Positions 26,462-37,061 of a stretch of 64,000 bases of DNA are shown one piece after another (positions within the stretch are counted from its first letter, which is position 1; every line of letters begins with the position of its first letter). The position numbers were made by a program, and so were the translations under genes. The notes under the pieces were generated by a model, which was given only the letters and a program-made list of their open reading frames with translations, was not told the origin of the DNA and did no database searches. The stretch covers positions 1,160,540 through 1,224,539 of the forward strand of contig NZ_CP026378.1 of NCBI RefSeq assembly GCF_002953215.1, written 5' to 3'. The DNA is from Mixta calida (lineage in GTDB: Bacteria; Pseudomonadota; Gammaproteobacteria; Enterobacterales; Enterobacteriaceae).

Positions 26462-27781
26462 GTGCTGGAACGCCTCTCCTGGAAGAGACTTTTACTGGAA
26501 CTGCTGTTGGTCTGCCTGCCGGCGCTGCTACTCGGCCTGCTGACCGGCTATCTCCCCTGGTTCCTGCTGGGCGCCGTGCTGCTGTTGCTGGGCTGGCATT
26601 TCTGGAATCTGCTGCGGCTGTCGCACTGGCTGTGGACCGACCGCACCATGACGCCGCCCACCGGCCAGGCGAGCTGGGAGCCGCTGTTTTATGGCCTTTA
26701 CCAGATGCAGCTGCGCAACCGCCGTCGCCGCCGCGAGCTGGGCAACCTGATCAAACGCTTTCGCAGCGGCGCGGAGTCGCTGCCTGACGCGGTGGTGCTA
26801 ACGACCGACGAAGGCACTATTTTCTGGTGCAACGGCCTGGCGCAGCAGCATCTGGGGCTGCGCTGGCCGGAAGATAACGGCCAGAATATCCTTAACCTGC
26901 TGCGCTATCCTGAGTTTTCGCGCTATCTGCGCCAGCAGGAGTTTTCCCGTCCGCTGACGCTGGTGATGAACAACCAGCTGCATATGGAGTTCCGCGTGAT
27001 GCCCTACAGCGAAGGCCAGTGGCTGCTGGTAGCGCGCGACGTGACGCAGATGCATCAGCTGGAAGGGGCGCGGCGCAACTTTTTCGCTAACGTCAGCCAC
27101 GAGCTGCGCACGCCGCTGACGGTGTTGCAGGGCTACCTGGAGATGATGGGCGACGCGGTGCTGGAAGGCAAAGCGCGCGAAAAGGCGCTGCAAACCATGC
27201 AGGAGCAGACGCGGCGCATGGACGGGCTGGTGAAACAGCTGCTGACGCTGTCGCGCATCGAGGCGGCGCCCGCCATCGATCTGGCGGAGAAGGTCGACGT
27301 GCCGATGATGCTGCGGCTGCTGCAGCGCGAAGCGGAGACGCTCAGCGGCGGACGCCACGAGATTGCCTTTCATACCGATCCGCACCTGAAAGTTTTCGGC
27401 AACGAGGAGCAATTGCGCAGCGCCATCTCCAATCTGGTCTATAACGCGGTGAACCATACGCCGGAAGGAACGCGCATTGACGTCTGCTGGCTGCATAACA
27501 AACAGGGAGCGCTGTTCGCCGTGAAGGATAACGGGCCGGGCATCGCCGTCGAGCATCTGCCGCGCCTCACCGAACGCTTTTACCGCGTCGATAAGGCGCG
27601 ATCGCGCGCCACCGGCGGCAGCGGGCTGGGGCTGGCGATTGTGAAACATGCCCTGAGCCATCACGGATCGCGCTTAACTATCACCAGCGAGCCGCATAAA
27701 GAGACCTGTTTCAGCTTTATTCTGCCGACAAGGTTGATTGTCGGCCCGCAACTGCCGGACAATGCGGCGCATAAATCCTGA
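26462..27781 (+). CDS. phoR: Phosphate sensor histidine kinase PhoR
   Basis: A 439-aa membrane kinase starting with GTG. Two adjacent N-terminal helices (about 9-50) are followed by a basic linker, a PAS domain (about 100-195), the dimerisation domain with H213 in [18 protein letters not shown], and a HATPase domain with [19 protein letters not shown] and [10 protein letters not shown]. It phosphorylates PhoB when Pst transport signals low phosphate. The gene starts 14 bases after phoB. Confidence 0.97.
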   Translation: MLERLSWKRLLLELLLVCLPALLLGLLTGYLPWFLLGAVLLLLGWHFWNLLRLSHWLWTDRTMTPPTGQASWEPLFYGLYQMQLRNRRRRRELGNLIKRFRSGAESLPDAVVLTTDEGTIFWCNGLAQQHLGLRWPEDNGQNILNLLRYPEFSRYLRQQEFSRPLTLVMNNQLHMEFRVMPYSEGQWLLVARDVTQMHQLEGARRNFFANVSHELRTPLTVLQGYLEMMGDAVLEGKAREKALQTMQEQTRRMDGLVKQLLTLSRIEAAPAIDLAEKVDVPMMLRLLQREAETLSGGRHEIAFHTDPHLKVFGNEEQLRSAISNLVYNAVNHTPEGTRIDVCWLHNKQGALFAVKDNGPGIAVEHLPRLTERFYRVDKARSRATGGSGLGLAIVKHALSHHGSRLTITSEPHKETCFSFILPTRLIVGPQLPDNAAHKS

Positions 27782-27793
27782 TGGACGCCAGGC

Positions 27794-28714
27794 ATGAAAG
27801 TGATCATTACCGTAGCACTGCTGCTTTTTTCCGGCGCGCTGCAGGCTAAACCTGCGATACTGGCGGGCAATCTTAGCAGCGTCGGTTCCGATACGCTCGG
27901 CAACCTGATGGCGCTGTGGGGCGAAAGTTTTAACCGCCAGTATCCAGGCGTCAACGTACAGGTGCAGGCGGCGGGGTCCTCTACCGCGCCCACCGCTTTG
28001 GCTGCGGGCGCCGCGCAGCTGGGCGCCATGAGTCGACCGATGCAGCCGGCTGAACGCCAGCTGTTTCAGCAGCGCTACGGCTATCCGCCGCTGGCGGTGC
28101 CGGTGGCGCTGGACGCGCTGGTGGTCGTAGTGAATCAGGATAATCCGCTAACCCAGCTTAACGCACGGCAGCTGGACGCCATCTTTTCCATTACCCGTCG
28201 CTGCGGCGCTGCGTCTGCGCCGCGCGCCTGGGGCGACCTGCAATTGACGCAGCCCGGCTGGCAGCAGCGGCCATTGCAACGCTTAGGCCGCAACTCCGCA
28301 TCGGGCACCTGGGGCTATTTTAAGCAGCAGGCGCTGTGCGGCGGTGATTTCCGTCAGGACGTCGGCGAATATCCCGGCTCGGCGGCGGTGGTGCAGGCGG
28401 TGGCCGCCAACCTCAACGCCATCGGCTACGCCAGCTTTGGGTTTCATATCAGCGGCGTAAAAATGCTGGCGCTGGCGAAAGAGGGTGAGGCAGTGATGCC
28501 TGATGCGACTACGATCCGCAGCGGTCGCTACCCCTACGCGCGACCGCTCTATATCTATATCAATAAGCCGCCGGGCAAGGCGCCGGAGCCGCTGACCGCC
28601 GCGTTTCTGCGTCAGGTGCTGTCGCCGGAAGGACAGGCGCTGGTCAGTCAGGCGGGCTACCTGCCGCTTTCCGATCGGCAGATTGCTGAGGCGAAAGCGC
28701 TGTTGCATCTCTGA
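27794..28714 (+). CDS. PstS-like periplasmic phosphate-binding protein
   Basis: A 306-aa protein with a signal peptide (MKVIITVALLLFSGALQA) and the PBP-like PstS fold. It has GNLSSVGSDTLGNLM, AAGSSTAPTALAAGAAQLGAMSRPM (the phosphate-binding S/T-rich loop) and GRNSASGTWGYFKQQAL. It starts 12 bases after phoR, so it is the third gene of phoBR. The usual pst operon is not in this window, and E. coli has brnQ directly after phoR. It may be a high-affinity alternative PstS or a phosphate-sensing accessory. Confidence 0.85.
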   Translation: MKVIITVALLLFSGALQAKPAILAGNLSSVGSDTLGNLMALWGESFNRQYPGVNVQVQAAGSSTAPTALAAGAAQLGAMSRPMQPAERQLFQQRYGYPPLAVPVALDALVVVVNQDNPLTQLNARQLDAIFSITRRCGAASAPRAWGDLQLTQPGWQQRPLQRLGRNSASGTWGYFKQQALCGGDFRQDVGEYPGSAAVVQAVAANLNAIGYASFGFHISGVKMLALAKEGEAVMPDATTIRSGRYPYARPLYIYINKPPGKAPEPLTAAFLRQVLSPEGQALVSQAGYLPLSDRQIAEAKALLHL

Positions 28715-29015
28715 TGATGCGCTTGCGTCGTCGTTTTTGACGCGGGGCGTTACGCTTTTGTCGCTGGCTTCGTCACCGTAGTGCAGGAGTATGTTTTCCT
28801 CTCGTCTGCGGCAGAAATATCGCTCCGCTGTTTTACTTTTTTCCGGCGCGTCTGAGGGAGATTCAACGTCTTATGACCGTTTCTCATGATGTCAGCCTGT
28901 TCGCATTGCCCTAAAGGCGTTTTTACAGGCGTTTCACCTGTTAACATGAATATTATTCATGACTCATGAAATTTCTTCCCTTGCCGCCTGCTAAAAGTCA
29001 TGAGAGTCTGCTTTC

Positions 29016-29055
29016 AGACATATAGACATCCAGAAGTCTTAAAAATCAGAGTCTG
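29016..29055. promoter_or_regulatory. MetJ operator: tandem 8-bp met boxes
   Basis: In perfect 8-base register are AGACATAT (29016), AGACATCC (29024), AGAAGTCT (29032), a weak unit (29040) and AGAGTCTG (29048), compared with the met-box consensus AGACGTCT. Three contiguous good boxes plus a fourth in phase make a strong MetJ site. It lies 60-100 bases upstream of the MetE-like gene, where it would cover the promoter. Confidence 0.8.
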
Positions 29056-29117
29056 AAACTATTTCACCGGTAAATCAACGGGGCGGGATCATCGCCTCGT
29101 AACAGGAGTTGAACGTC

Positions 29118-30221
29118 ATGCAAAGAACAACCGCCCCTTTCCGCGCCGACGTGGTTGGCAGCTTTTTACGTCCGGCCGCCATCAAGCGCGCCCGCGAGCA
29201 GTTTGCCGCGGGCGAGATTGACGCTGCCGCGCTGCGCCGCGTGGAAGATGAAGAGATCCGCCATGTCGTTGAGCAGCAGCTGGCTGCCGGATTACAGGTC
29301 GTGACCGACGGCGAATTCCGCCGCGCCTGGTGGCACTTCGATTTCTTCGATGGCTTACAGGGCGTAGAACGCTATGAGGCGGAGCAGGGCATTCAGTTCA
29401 ACGGCATTCAAACCAAAGCGCGCGGCGTGCGCGTTACCGGCAAGCTCGGCTTCGGCGACCATCCGATGCTGGAAGATTTCCGCTACCTGAACAGTATCAG
29501 CGGCGACGCAGTGGCGAAAATGACTATCCCCAGCCCAAGCGTGCTGCATTTCCGCGGCGGCCGTAAAATGATCGACGCTGAAGTCTATCCCGATCTGGCG
29601 GACTATTTCGACGACCTGGCGCAGACTTACCGCGACGCCATCAAAGCATTCTATGATGCGGGCTGCCGCTATCTGCAGCTCGACGATACCGTCTGGGCCT
29701 ATCTTTGCTCGGAAGATCAGAAACGTCAGATTCGTGAGCGCGGCGACAACCCGGACGAGCTGGCGCAGACCTATGCGCGCGTGCTGAATAAGGCGCTGGA
29801 AGGCAAGCCGGCCGATCTGACCGTCGGGCTGCATGTTTGCCGCGGCAACTTCCGCTCGACCTGGATTTCCGAAGGCGGTTATGAGCCGGTGGCGGAGATC
29901 CTGTTCGGCGGCGTCAACATCGATGCGTTCTTCCTTGAATATGACAATGAGCGTTCCGGCGGCTTCGAACCGCTGCGCTATATCAAGCCGGGCCATCAGC
30001 AGGTGGTGCTGGGCCTGATCACCACCAAAGAGGGCGCGCTGGAAGATCCGCAAACCGTGAAGGCGCGTATCGCCGAAGCGGCGCAGTATGTCGATATCAA
30101 TCAGATCTGCCTCAGCCCGCAGTGCGGTTTCGCCTCGACGGAAGAGGGGAACAATCTGAGCGAGGCGCAGCAGTGGGAAAAACTGCGCCTGGTGGTGGAT
30201 ATCGCGAAAAACGTCTGGTAA
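29118..30221 (+). CDS. MetE C-terminal-like cobalamin-independent methyltransferase
   Basis: A 367-aa TIM-barrel protein of the MetE C-terminal (UROD/MetE-like, YxjG/YxjH) family. It begins with RADVVGSFLRP and has VTDGEFRRAWWHFDF, a LQLDDTVWAYL strand, and candidate zinc ligands H239 and C241 (GLHVCRGN), E274 and C336 (LSPQCGF). These proteins move a methyl group to homocysteine or a related thiol without the MetE N-terminal half. The start at 29118 has AGGAG nine bases upstream. MetJ boxes upstream put it in the methionine regulon; the methyl donor is unknown. Confidence 0.87.
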   Translation: MQRTTAPFRADVVGSFLRPAAIKRAREQFAAGEIDAAALRRVEDEEIRHVVEQQLAAGLQVVTDGEFRRAWWHFDFFDGLQGVERYEAEQGIQFNGIQTKARGVRVTGKLGFGDHPMLEDFRYLNSISGDAVAKMTIPSPSVLHFRGGRKMIDAEVYPDLADYFDDLAQTYRDAIKAFYDAGCRYLQLDDTVWAYLCSEDQKRQIRERGDNPDELAQTYARVLNKALEGKPADLTVGLHVCRGNFRSTWISEGGYEPVAEILFGGVNIDAFFLEYDNERSGGFEPLRYIKPGHQQVVLGLITTKEGALEDPQTVKARIAEAAQYVDINQICLSPQCGFASTEEGNNLSEAQQWEKLRLVVDIAKNVW

Positions 30222-30243
30222 CTGGCGTAAATTTGTGCAGACA

Positions 30244-30266
30244 GGCGCGTGAAAACGCGCCTTTTG
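30244..30266 (+). terminator. Rho-independent terminator of the MetE-like gene
   Basis: GGCGCGT/ACGCGCC stem with GAAA tetraloop, followed by TTTT, 22 bases after the stop. Confidence 0.85.
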
Positions 30267-30628
30267 TGCATGCGGCCAGGATTAAATGAAGAAAATAACG
30301 CCGGGCTGGCGAAAAAAAAGTCACATCATGTAATGTCCTTTAGTCATAATTTGAAGTGATTCTCTGGTCTGAAATCTATATTCGTTATATCGTTCTGCTT
30401 TTCCGATCCTGTATTGCCTTTCTCCGCTATAAACGTTTTACTTATGCCCCTTATCGCGGTTTCCCTCTGTGAAAAGAACAAAATCAGCTCAAATCACCTG
30501 CGCCTGGCGTCGTGAATCAGCATAAATTCAGGTAATTGCCTGAGTCGCCAGCATTTGTAGCGCAGAGAGGGTGCGGTAAGCCTTAACACAACATCCACCG
30601 CAACATCAGTAGCAGGCAATACAGTTCT
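30267..30628 (+). other. brnQ upstream region
   Basis: About 360 bases with no gene. The distal part (30300-30480) is AT-rich and probably carries the promoter. Nearer to brnQ a nested inverted repeat, CTGGCG...CGCCAG enclosing CAGG/CCTG (about 30511-30558), could fold in the leader RNA. No known riboswitch motif was recognised. The ribosome site before the brnQ ATG is weak. Confidence 0.45.
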
Positions 30629-31948
30629 ATGACACATCGTTTAACGTCGAAAGACATCATTGCGCTGGGCTTTATGACGTTCGCCCTGTTTGTCGGCGCA
30701 GGCAATATTATCTTCCCTCCTATGGTTGGTTTGCAGTCAGGCGAGCATGTCTGGATTGCGGCGCTTGGTTTCCTGGTAACCGCAGTCGGTCTGCCCGTGA
30801 TAACGGTCATCGCGCTGGCGCGCGTGGGCGGCGGCATCGACGCGCTCAGCACCCCGATCGGCAAAGCGGCCGGCGTGCTGCTGGCGACGGTCTGCTATCT
30901 CGCCGTGGGACCGCTGTTCGCCACACCGCGTACCGCCACCGTTTCGTTTGAGATCGGCATTGCGCCGCTGACCGGCGACGGCGCGCTGCCGCTGCTGGTT
31001 TACAGCCTGGTCTACTTTGCGCTGGTGATTGGCGTATCGCTCTATCCGGGCAAACTGCTGGATACCGTTGGTCATATTCTCGCGCCGCTGAAAATTTTCG
31101 CGCTGGTGGTGCTGGGTATTGCCGCGCTGCTGTGGCCGGCGGGCAGCCCGATCACCGCGACCGACGCCTATCAGAATGCGGCGTTCTCCAGCGGCTTCGT
31201 TAACGGCTATCTCACTATGGATACGCTGGGCGCGCTGGTCTTCGGCATCGTTATCGTCAACGCCGCGCGTTCCCGCGGCGTGGAAGAGGCGAGTCTGTTG
31301 ACGCGCTACACCATTCTGGCGGGTCTGATCGCTGGCGTCGGCCTGACGCTGGTCTACCTGAGCCTGTTTAAGCTGGGCGCGGGCAGCGGTTCGCTGGCCG
31401 ATCAGAACGCCAACGGCGCCGCGATCCTGCACGCCTATGTGCAGCATACCTTTGGCGGCATGGGCAGCTTCTTCCTCGCCGCGCTGATCTTCATCGCCTG
31501 CATGGTGACGGCAGTCGGCCTGACCTGCGCCTGCGCTGAGTTCTTCGCGCAATACCTGCCGTTTTCCTATAAAACGCTGGTGTTTATCCTCGGCCTGTTC
31601 TCGATGGTGGTCTCCAACCTCGGCCTGAGCCACCTGATTCAGATCTCCATTCCGGTGCTGACGGCGATCTATCCGCCCTGCATCGTCCTGGTTGTTTTGA
31701 GTTTTACCCTGAGCTGGTGGAACAAAACCACGCGTATCGTTGCGCCGACCATGCTTGTTAGCCTGGTATTTGGTATCATCGACGCGATTAAAAGCACCGG
31801 CTTTAAAGATGCGTTGCCCGCCATTAGCCAGCACCTGCCGCTGGCCGAACAGGGACTTGCCTGGCTGCCGCCTTCGCTGGTCATGCTGCTTATTGCGGCG
31901 ATCGCCGACCGCCTGATGGGCCAGCAACAGGTCAGGGCGCATCATTAA
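30629..31948 (+). CDS. brnQ: Branched-chain amino-acid transporter BrnQ (LIV-II)
   Basis: A 439-aa, 12-helix inner-membrane carrier. It begins with [25 protein letters not shown], the signature of the LIVCS family, and has [14 protein letters not shown] and [13 protein letters not shown]. It imports leucine, isoleucine and valine with Na+ or H+. Its length equals that of E. coli BrnQ. It lies downstream of phoR as in E. coli, but with two extra genes between. A terminator separates it from proY. Confidence 0.96.
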   Translation: MTHRLTSKDIIALGFMTFALFVGAGNIIFPPMVGLQSGEHVWIAALGFLVTAVGLPVITVIALARVGGGIDALSTPIGKAAGVLLATVCYLAVGPLFATPRTATVSFEIGIAPLTGDGALPLLVYSLVYFALVIGVSLYPGKLLDTVGHILAPLKIFALVVLGIAALLWPAGSPITATDAYQNAAFSSGFVNGYLTMDTLGALVFGIVIVNAARSRGVEEASLLTRYTILAGLIAGVGLTLVYLSLFKLGAGSGSLADQNANGAAILHAYVQHTFGGMGSFFLAALIFIACMVTAVGLTCACAEFFAQYLPFSYKTLVFILGLFSMVVSNLGLSHLIQISIPVLTAIYPPCIVLVVLSFTLSWWNKTTRIVAPTMLVSLVFGIIDAIKSTGFKDALPAISQHLPLAEQGLAWLPPSLVMLLIAAIADRLMGQQQVRAHH

Positions 31949-31968
31949 ACCTGATTCATTCAGTTTAA

Positions 31969-31991
31969 CCACGGGCTTGCCCGTGGTTTTT
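31969..31991 (+). terminator. Rho-independent terminator between brnQ and proY
   Basis: CCACGGG/CCCGTGG stem with a four-base loop and T5, 20 bases after brnQ. Confidence 0.88.
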
Positions 31992-32015
31992 CATTTCCAC
32001 AGGTAAGATGTCACT

Positions 32016-33368
32016 ATGCAAGAAACCAATAAGCTCAAACGGGGATTGAGCACACGCCATATCCGTTTTATGGCGCTGGGGTCGGCGATTGGTACCGGAC
32101 TGTTTTACGGTTCTGCCGATGCAATAAAAATGGCCGGGCCGAGCGTGCTGCTGGCCTATATTATCGGCGGCGCGGTAGCCTATATCATCATGCGCGCGCT
32201 GGGCGAGATGTCCGTCAACAATCCACAGTCCAGTTCCTTCTCGCGCTACGCACAGGATTACCTCGGTCCGATGGCGGGCTATATCACCGGCTGGACCTAC
32301 TGTTTTGAAATTCTGATTGTCGCCATTGCTGACGTGACGGCGTTCGGCATCTATATGGGCGTCTGGTTCCCGGAAGTGCCGCACTGGATTTGGGTGCTGA
32401 GCGTAGTGCTGGTAATCGGCGGCATCAATCTGATGAGCGTCAAAGCTTTCGGTGAAGTGGAGTTCTGGTTCTCGTTCTTTAAGGTCGCCACCATCATCAT
32501 CATGATCGCGGCGGGCTTAGGGATGATTATCTGGGGCATCGGCAATGGCGGCGAGCCGACCGGCATCCATAATCTCTGGACCAACGGCGGCTTCTTCGCC
32601 CACGGCGTCGTCGGCATGCTGCTGTCGCTGCAAATGGTGATGTTCGCCTACGGCGGCATTGAAATTATCGGCATTACCGCCGGTGAAGCGGAAGACCCGG
32701 AAAAATCGATTCCGCGCGCCATCAACTCGGTGCCGTGGCGTATCCTGGTGTTTTACGTCGGCACGCTGTTTGTGATTATGTCAATCTATCCCTGGAATCA
32801 GGTAGGCACGCAGGGCAGTCCGTTTGTACTGACCTTCCAGCATTTAGGCATCGCGGCGGCGGCGTCGATTCTGAACTTCGTGGTGCTGACCGCCTCGCTG
32901 TCGGCAATCAACAGCGACGTGTTCGGCGTGGGACGCATGCTGCACGGCATGGCGCAGCAGGGCCATGCGCCGAAGATGTTTATGAAAGTGTCGGATCGCG
33001 GCATTCCGTGGGTAACGGTCGTAGTGATGATGCTGGCGATGCTGGTGGCGGTTTATCTTAACTACCTGATGCCGGAAAAAGTGTTTCTGGTGATCGCTTC
33101 GCTGGCGACTTTCGCCACCGTCTGGGTATGGATTATGATCCTGTGCTCGCAGATCGCCTTCCGTCGAACGCTGAACAAGCAGCAGGAGAAAGCGCTAAAG
33201 TTCGCTATGCCGGGCGGCCGCTATACCGCCGCATTCGGCGTGCTGTTCCTGCTCTTTATTATCGGCCTGATTGGTTATTTCCCGGATACGCGCGTGTCGC
33301 TCTACGTCGGCGCCATCTGGATAGTGCTGCTGCTGGCAGGCTATAAGCTGATGATGCGACGTCGTTAA
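32016..33368 (+). CDS. proY: Proline-specific permease ProY
   Basis: A 450-aa amino-acid permease of the APC superfamily, with 12 helices. It has the family signature [23 protein letters not shown] at the N-terminus, [10 protein letters not shown], and [21 protein letters not shown] in the cytoplasmic loop. Sequence and position after brnQ match ProY, a cryptic proline transporter in E. coli and Salmonella. The E. coli neighbour malZ is absent and replaced by an acyltransferase. Confidence 0.93.
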   Translation: MQETNKLKRGLSTRHIRFMALGSAIGTGLFYGSADAIKMAGPSVLLAYIIGGAVAYIIMRALGEMSVNNPQSSSFSRYAQDYLGPMAGYITGWTYCFEILIVAIADVTAFGIYMGVWFPEVPHWIWVLSVVLVIGGINLMSVKAFGEVEFWFSFFKVATIIIMIAAGLGMIIWGIGNGGEPTGIHNLWTNGGFFAHGVVGMLLSLQMVMFAYGGIEIIGITAGEAEDPEKSIPRAINSVPWRILVFYVGTLFVIMSIYPWNQVGTQGSPFVLTFQHLGIAAAASILNFVVLTASLSAINSDVFGVGRMLHGMAQQGHAPKMFMKVSDRGIPWVTVVVMMLAMLVAVYLNYLMPEKVFLVIASLATFATVWVWIMILCSQIAFRRTLNKQQEKALKFAMPGGRYTAAFGVLFLLFIIGLIGYFPDTRVSLYVGAIWIVLLLAGYKLMMRRR

Positions 33369-33378
33369 TTTGCTCCAT

Positions 33379-33407
33379 AAAAAAGCCGCAGCGATGCGGC
33401 TTTTTTT
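33379..33407 (+). terminator. Rho-independent terminator of proY
   Basis: A6-GCCGCA/TGCGGC-T7 with tetraloop GCGA, 10 bases after the stop. Confidence 0.92.
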
Positions 33408-33446
33408 GTGCCCGTGGAAGCGTGGATCAACGCTCTGTTTTCTGTA

Positions 33447-35399
33447 TCAGAGCCGGTCGCCCAGCGCGATGTTGCTGCCCAGCTCGGTCAGGTGATTAGC
33501 GTCATAATAGAGCGGCATATTATCTCTGGAGATAAGGCATCCCTCCGTCGAACAGAGATTTTCTTTTATCGACACCACCTTCACGCCGCGATCGCGCCAG
33601 GCGGTTAACATGCGCTCCATCTTAAGCTCCGGCAGATGGAACAGGTGGGTGCGGTCGCCTGGCATTGGCATGCCGTTCCAGCGTGTCAGAAACTGATTCA
33701 ATTCCTTACGCAGCGGAATATTGCGGTTGTTATGCAGGCGCAGCGGATCGACATCAAGATTAGGCACATCTTCGATGATGGTGATTTTTTTACCTGCCGC
33801 CTGCAGGCGGGCAATGGCCTGCTCCATCCCCTGATTGAAGGCGACGTAGTTATCGTCGATATTCCCGGCGATATCGCGGTAACCAAAACCAGGAAGGATA
33901 CTGATGCCGGACGTCCAGTAGGCGGAGATGATGACCTCATCGACTTTATCGCTTAGCGCAATATTCATTGCCGCCTCATTAAACTGCTGACATTGCCGCG
34001 CATGGTTCGGGTGATCGGAGACGTAGCGGGTAACGCCAGCCAGGAAAGGGCAGGATGCTTTAGTAATTTGCAGCAAAGGCTTATGTTTCTTCAATGCATA
34101 TTGCGCCACCGCGCTGCGCAACGCGGCCGCATGGCTGTCGCCGAGCAGCGCAACGCCCGGCGTGGAGGTATCCGGCAGGCACAATTTATTGTAAGAAGGC
34201 GTACTGGTTCCATAGTCGCGCAGGCAGGGGTTGCTTTGCGCCGTAATTTTATACTTTTCACCCTCGTTCACCAGATCGTTCATACGATATTTCAGTCCGC
34301 CCATCATATAGGCCGAAAAGAATGCGACGGCCGCCACGCTGGAAATCAGGCAGTAGCCAGCGATGACCTTACGGTCGCTGCCGCTGGGCCGACGAAAGGG
34401 CTGTTCCACCCAATGCCAGGAGAGGGCCGCCACGGCGAAAGCCAGGGCGCAGATGACCAGCGCCTGTGTGACGTTCAGAGGACGATCGCTGCAGATGCGG
34501 GCGATGCTGAGTAACGGCCAGTGCCAGAGATACCATGAATAGGATACTTTACCGATATAACGCATTGGGCGGTTTTCCAGCAGCCAGCGGCTGATGGAGC
34601 CTCGCGCCGCCAGCAGCAGCACCGCGCCCAGTACCGGCAGCAAGGCTAAAAAACCGGGAAAGCTGTTGCCTTTCTCCAGCAGCATCGCGGGCAATATCAA
34701 CAATAGCAGGCCGCTAAGCGTCAGGCTGTTCGCCGCTTTGCCGCCGACGGGCTGTGGCAGATAAAGCGCCAGCAGCACGCCTGCACCCAGTTCCCAGGCG
34801 CGGGTATGCAGCAGGTAAAAGGCGTTTTTCACATTTACCGGCGTCAGGATAATACTGGCGACCAGCGACAGCAGCGACAATGTCCAGATAACAGTCTTCG
34901 CCGACCAGCGTCGGCGGCTGGCCAACAGCAGAATAAAAGGCAGAATAAAGTAGAATTGCTCTTCAATTCCCAGCGACCAGGTCATCAACAGCGGATTTAA
35001 ATCGGCTGAGCTGCTGAAGTAGTCGCTGCCTTTTAATAACGCGACGTTAGGCAAAGAGAGGAAAACGAAGGTGCCATATTTAGTGAGATCGCGGAATTCC
35101 AGCGGGGATAAAAGGAGATAACAGAGGGCGAAAATAACGGCCATCATAAAGAACAGCGCCGGGGCAATACGCCGAATTCGCCGAATATAGAAATTTTTAA
35201 AACTAAAAACGCCCTGACCGATTTCTTTATTAATAATGCCGCCGATCAGAAAACCGGAAATCACGAAAAAGGCGTCAACGCCGATAAAACCACCGCTTAA
35301 TGGCGCGATGCCCGCATGAAATCCGACTACCAGCAGAATCGCCAGCGCGCGCAGGCCATCAATATCCGCCCGCCACTTTAGTGCATTTTGTTGATTCAT
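33447..35399 (-). CDS. Acyltransferase-3 / SGNH fusion O-acetyltransferase (OafA/YrhL type)
   Basis: A 650-aa protein with two parts. Residues 1-370 form a ten-helix acyltransferase-3 domain with the N-terminal DIDGLRALAILLVVGFHAG (catalytic-type H28) and FFVISGFLIGG. Residues about 400-650 form a periplasmic SGNH hydrolase-like domain with LLGDSHAAAL near 420 and the terminal D633-H636 pair in DANHLTELG. Such two-domain enzymes O-acetylate lipopolysaccharide O-antigen or other surface sugars (OafA, OafB). It is single, at the site where E. coli has malZ, so it is likely an acquired surface-modification gene. The acceptor is unknown. Confidence 0.9.
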   Translation of the reverse strand: MNQQNALKWRADIDGLRALAILLVVGFHAGIAPLSGGFIGVDAFFVISGFLIGGIINKEIGQGVFSFKNFYIRRIRRIAPALFFMMAVIFALCYLLLSPLEFRDLTKYGTFVFLSLPNVALLKGSDYFSSSADLNPLLMTWSLGIEEQFYFILPFILLLASRRRWSAKTVIWTLSLLSLVASIILTPVNVKNAFYLLHTRAWELGAGVLLALYLPQPVGGKAANSLTLSGLLLLILPAMLLEKGNSFPGFLALLPVLGAVLLLAARGSISRWLLENRPMRYIGKVSYSWYLWHWPLLSIARICSDRPLNVTQALVICALAFAVAALSWHWVEQPFRRPSGSDRKVIAGYCLISSVAAVAFFSAYMMGGLKYRMNDLVNEGEKYKITAQSNPCLRDYGTSTPSYNKLCLPDTSTPGVALLGDSHAAALRSAVAQYALKKHKPLLQITKASCPFLAGVTRYVSDHPNHARQCQQFNEAAMNIALSDKVDEVIISAYWTSGISILPGFGYRDIAGNIDDNYVAFNQGMEQAIARLQAAGKKITIIEDVPNLDVDPLRLHNNRNIPLRKELNQFLTRWNGMPMPGDRTHLFHLPELKMERMLTAWRDRGVKVVSIKENLCSTEGCLISRDNMPLYYDANHLTELGSNIALGDRL

Positions 35400-35607
35400 A
35401 AAGCCATCCTGACAGTGTTTTTAAGATCTGTAATGGATGAGCAAGTGAAGTTATTATTATTTCATTTAAATCAAGGTGAAAGCGCCGCAAAAAATTGCTC
35501 ACTGTAAATTTGACTTAAAAATATCACGAGAAGACTAAGCTTTATTGCAATGGTTTCCAACCCGCATGGGGGAAAAACAGAAAAAACTCAGGCGCATTCT
35601 GTTTATT

Positions 35608-35640
35608 AATGGCCCCAGTATATCCAGGGCCATTTTATTT
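35608..35640 (+). terminator. Hairpin downstream of ybdG-like gene
   Basis: AATGGCCC/GGGCCATT stem with an 11-base loop, followed on the plus strand by TTATTT. It lies 20 bases after the stop of the minus-strand channel gene, which it could also serve. The surrounding 35400-35660 is AT-rich and contains the acyltransferase promoter region; no gene is visible. Confidence 0.5.
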
Positions 35641-35660
35641 AAAAAGAATACAGCGCGACG

Positions 35661-36923
35661 TTAGCGCACCGCTTTATCTGCTGTAAGGCCGGCGAAAGAT
35701 TTTAGGTCATGCCCGGTTGGCGTTTGATGCACGCGCAGGCCGAAGGCTGGCAGCACGGCGTAAATATGGTCGAAGATATCTGACTGAATGCGTTCATATT
35801 CAAGCCAGACCGTCGTATTGGTAAAGGCATACACCTCCAGCGGCAGGCCGTCCGAACCCGGTGCCAGCTGGCGCACCATCAGCGTCATATTCTGATGAAT
35901 ATGCGGATGGCTTCGCAGCCAGGCTTCCAGCCAGGCGCGGAAGGTGCCGATATTGGTCAGGTGTCGTCCGTTCAGCGGCGTGGTGAGATCGCATGCCAGT
36001 TCAGCGTTGTGGCGAGAGATCTCTTCCTTTTTCTGCGTGATATAGGGCGTCAGCAGCTGCGCGCGCTGCAATGCCGCCAGCTCCTCTTCGCTGAGAAAAT
36101 GAATGCTGGTGGTATCAATATTAAGGCTGCGCTTGATGCGACGTCCACCCGACTCCGACATGCCGCGCCAGTTTTTAAACGAGTCAGCGATCAGCGCGTA
36201 GGTGGGAATCGTGGTGATAGTATTATCCCAGTTGCGCACTTTTACCGTCGTCAGGCCAATATCGATTACCGCGCCGTCCGCGCCATATTTCGGCATATCC
36301 AGCCAGTCGTTGATTTTCAGCATATCGTTGGCAGAGAGCTGAATGCCTGCCACCAGACCCAGAATCGGATCTTTAAACACCAGCATCAGCACCGCCGTCA
36401 TCGCACCCAGACCGGTAATCAACACCAGCGGCGATTTACCCAACAGCACCGAAATCATCATGATGGCGAACAAGATCGCCGCCACCAGCTTGATGCTCTG
36501 GAAAATGCCGCGCAGCGGCAGCTGGCGCGCCAGCGCGCTGTCGGCGGAAAGCTCCAGCAGAATATCCAGCAGCGAAAAGAGCATCAGCAGGGTGAACAGC
36601 ATCATCCAGACCTGTGAGATAACCAGCAGCACCGCATACAGCGGCTCGCTGCTGTGCAGAAACAGGCTGGTCTGAATATTCAGCAGTACGCCCTGCAGCA
36701 GCAGCGCGAAGCGGTTAAACAGATGATTGTCGATTAACGATTTCGGCCACTGCTGGCTGGAGCCGTAGGCGCGGCGTCGCAGCATCGGCAGCACGGCGCG
36801 GTGCAGTATAAGATGGGCGATAACGGAAATCAGTAAAATTACCGCGACGACGGCGGCTAACGAAAGCGGGGTGGCGTAAGGCACGTCAAAATGACGCAGC
36901 CAGTAAAGGATCTGGTGTTGCAT
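35661..36923 (-). CDS. ybdG: MscS-type mechanosensitive channel YbdG (MscM-like)
   Basis: A 420-aa inner-membrane channel. Five membrane helices fill about residues 10-180. The last contains the pore helix and the MscS signature [34 protein letters not shown]. Next come [17 protein letters not shown] and the cytoplasmic domain ending [16 protein letters not shown]. Length and sequence closely follow E. coli YbdG, a mini-conductance channel active in osmotic shock. In E. coli ybdG lies elsewhere, so its place next to acpH is a rearrangement. Confidence 0.92.
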   Translation of the reverse strand: MQHQILYWLRHFDVPYATPLSLAAVVAVILLISVIAHLILHRAVLPMLRRRAYGSSQQWPKSLIDNHLFNRFALLLQGVLLNIQTSLFLHSSEPLYAVLLVISQVWMMLFTLLMLFSLLDILLELSADSALARQLPLRGIFQSIKLVAAILFAIMMISVLLGKSPLVLITGLGAMTAVLMLVFKDPILGLVAGIQLSANDMLKINDWLDMPKYGADGAVIDIGLTTVKVRNWDNTITTIPTYALIADSFKNWRGMSESGGRRIKRSLNIDTTSIHFLSEEELAALQRAQLLTPYITQKKEEISRHNAELACDLTTPLNGRHLTNIGTFRAWLEAWLRSHPHIHQNMTLMVRQLAPGSDGLPLEVYAFTNTTVWLEYERIQSDIFDHIYAVLPAFGLRVHQTPTGHDLKSFAGLTADKAVR

Positions 36924-37061
36924 GATTTCTCCCTGAGATGTCGCTAATCCTGATAAGGCATAAAGCAGTGAAACGGGCGCGCCGTTCTAACGGCTTATCG
37001 CAGGGCAAGTCTATCAAAGCCCTGCGGAGAGGGATATCGTAAACTGACGGATCGTCGGGGG

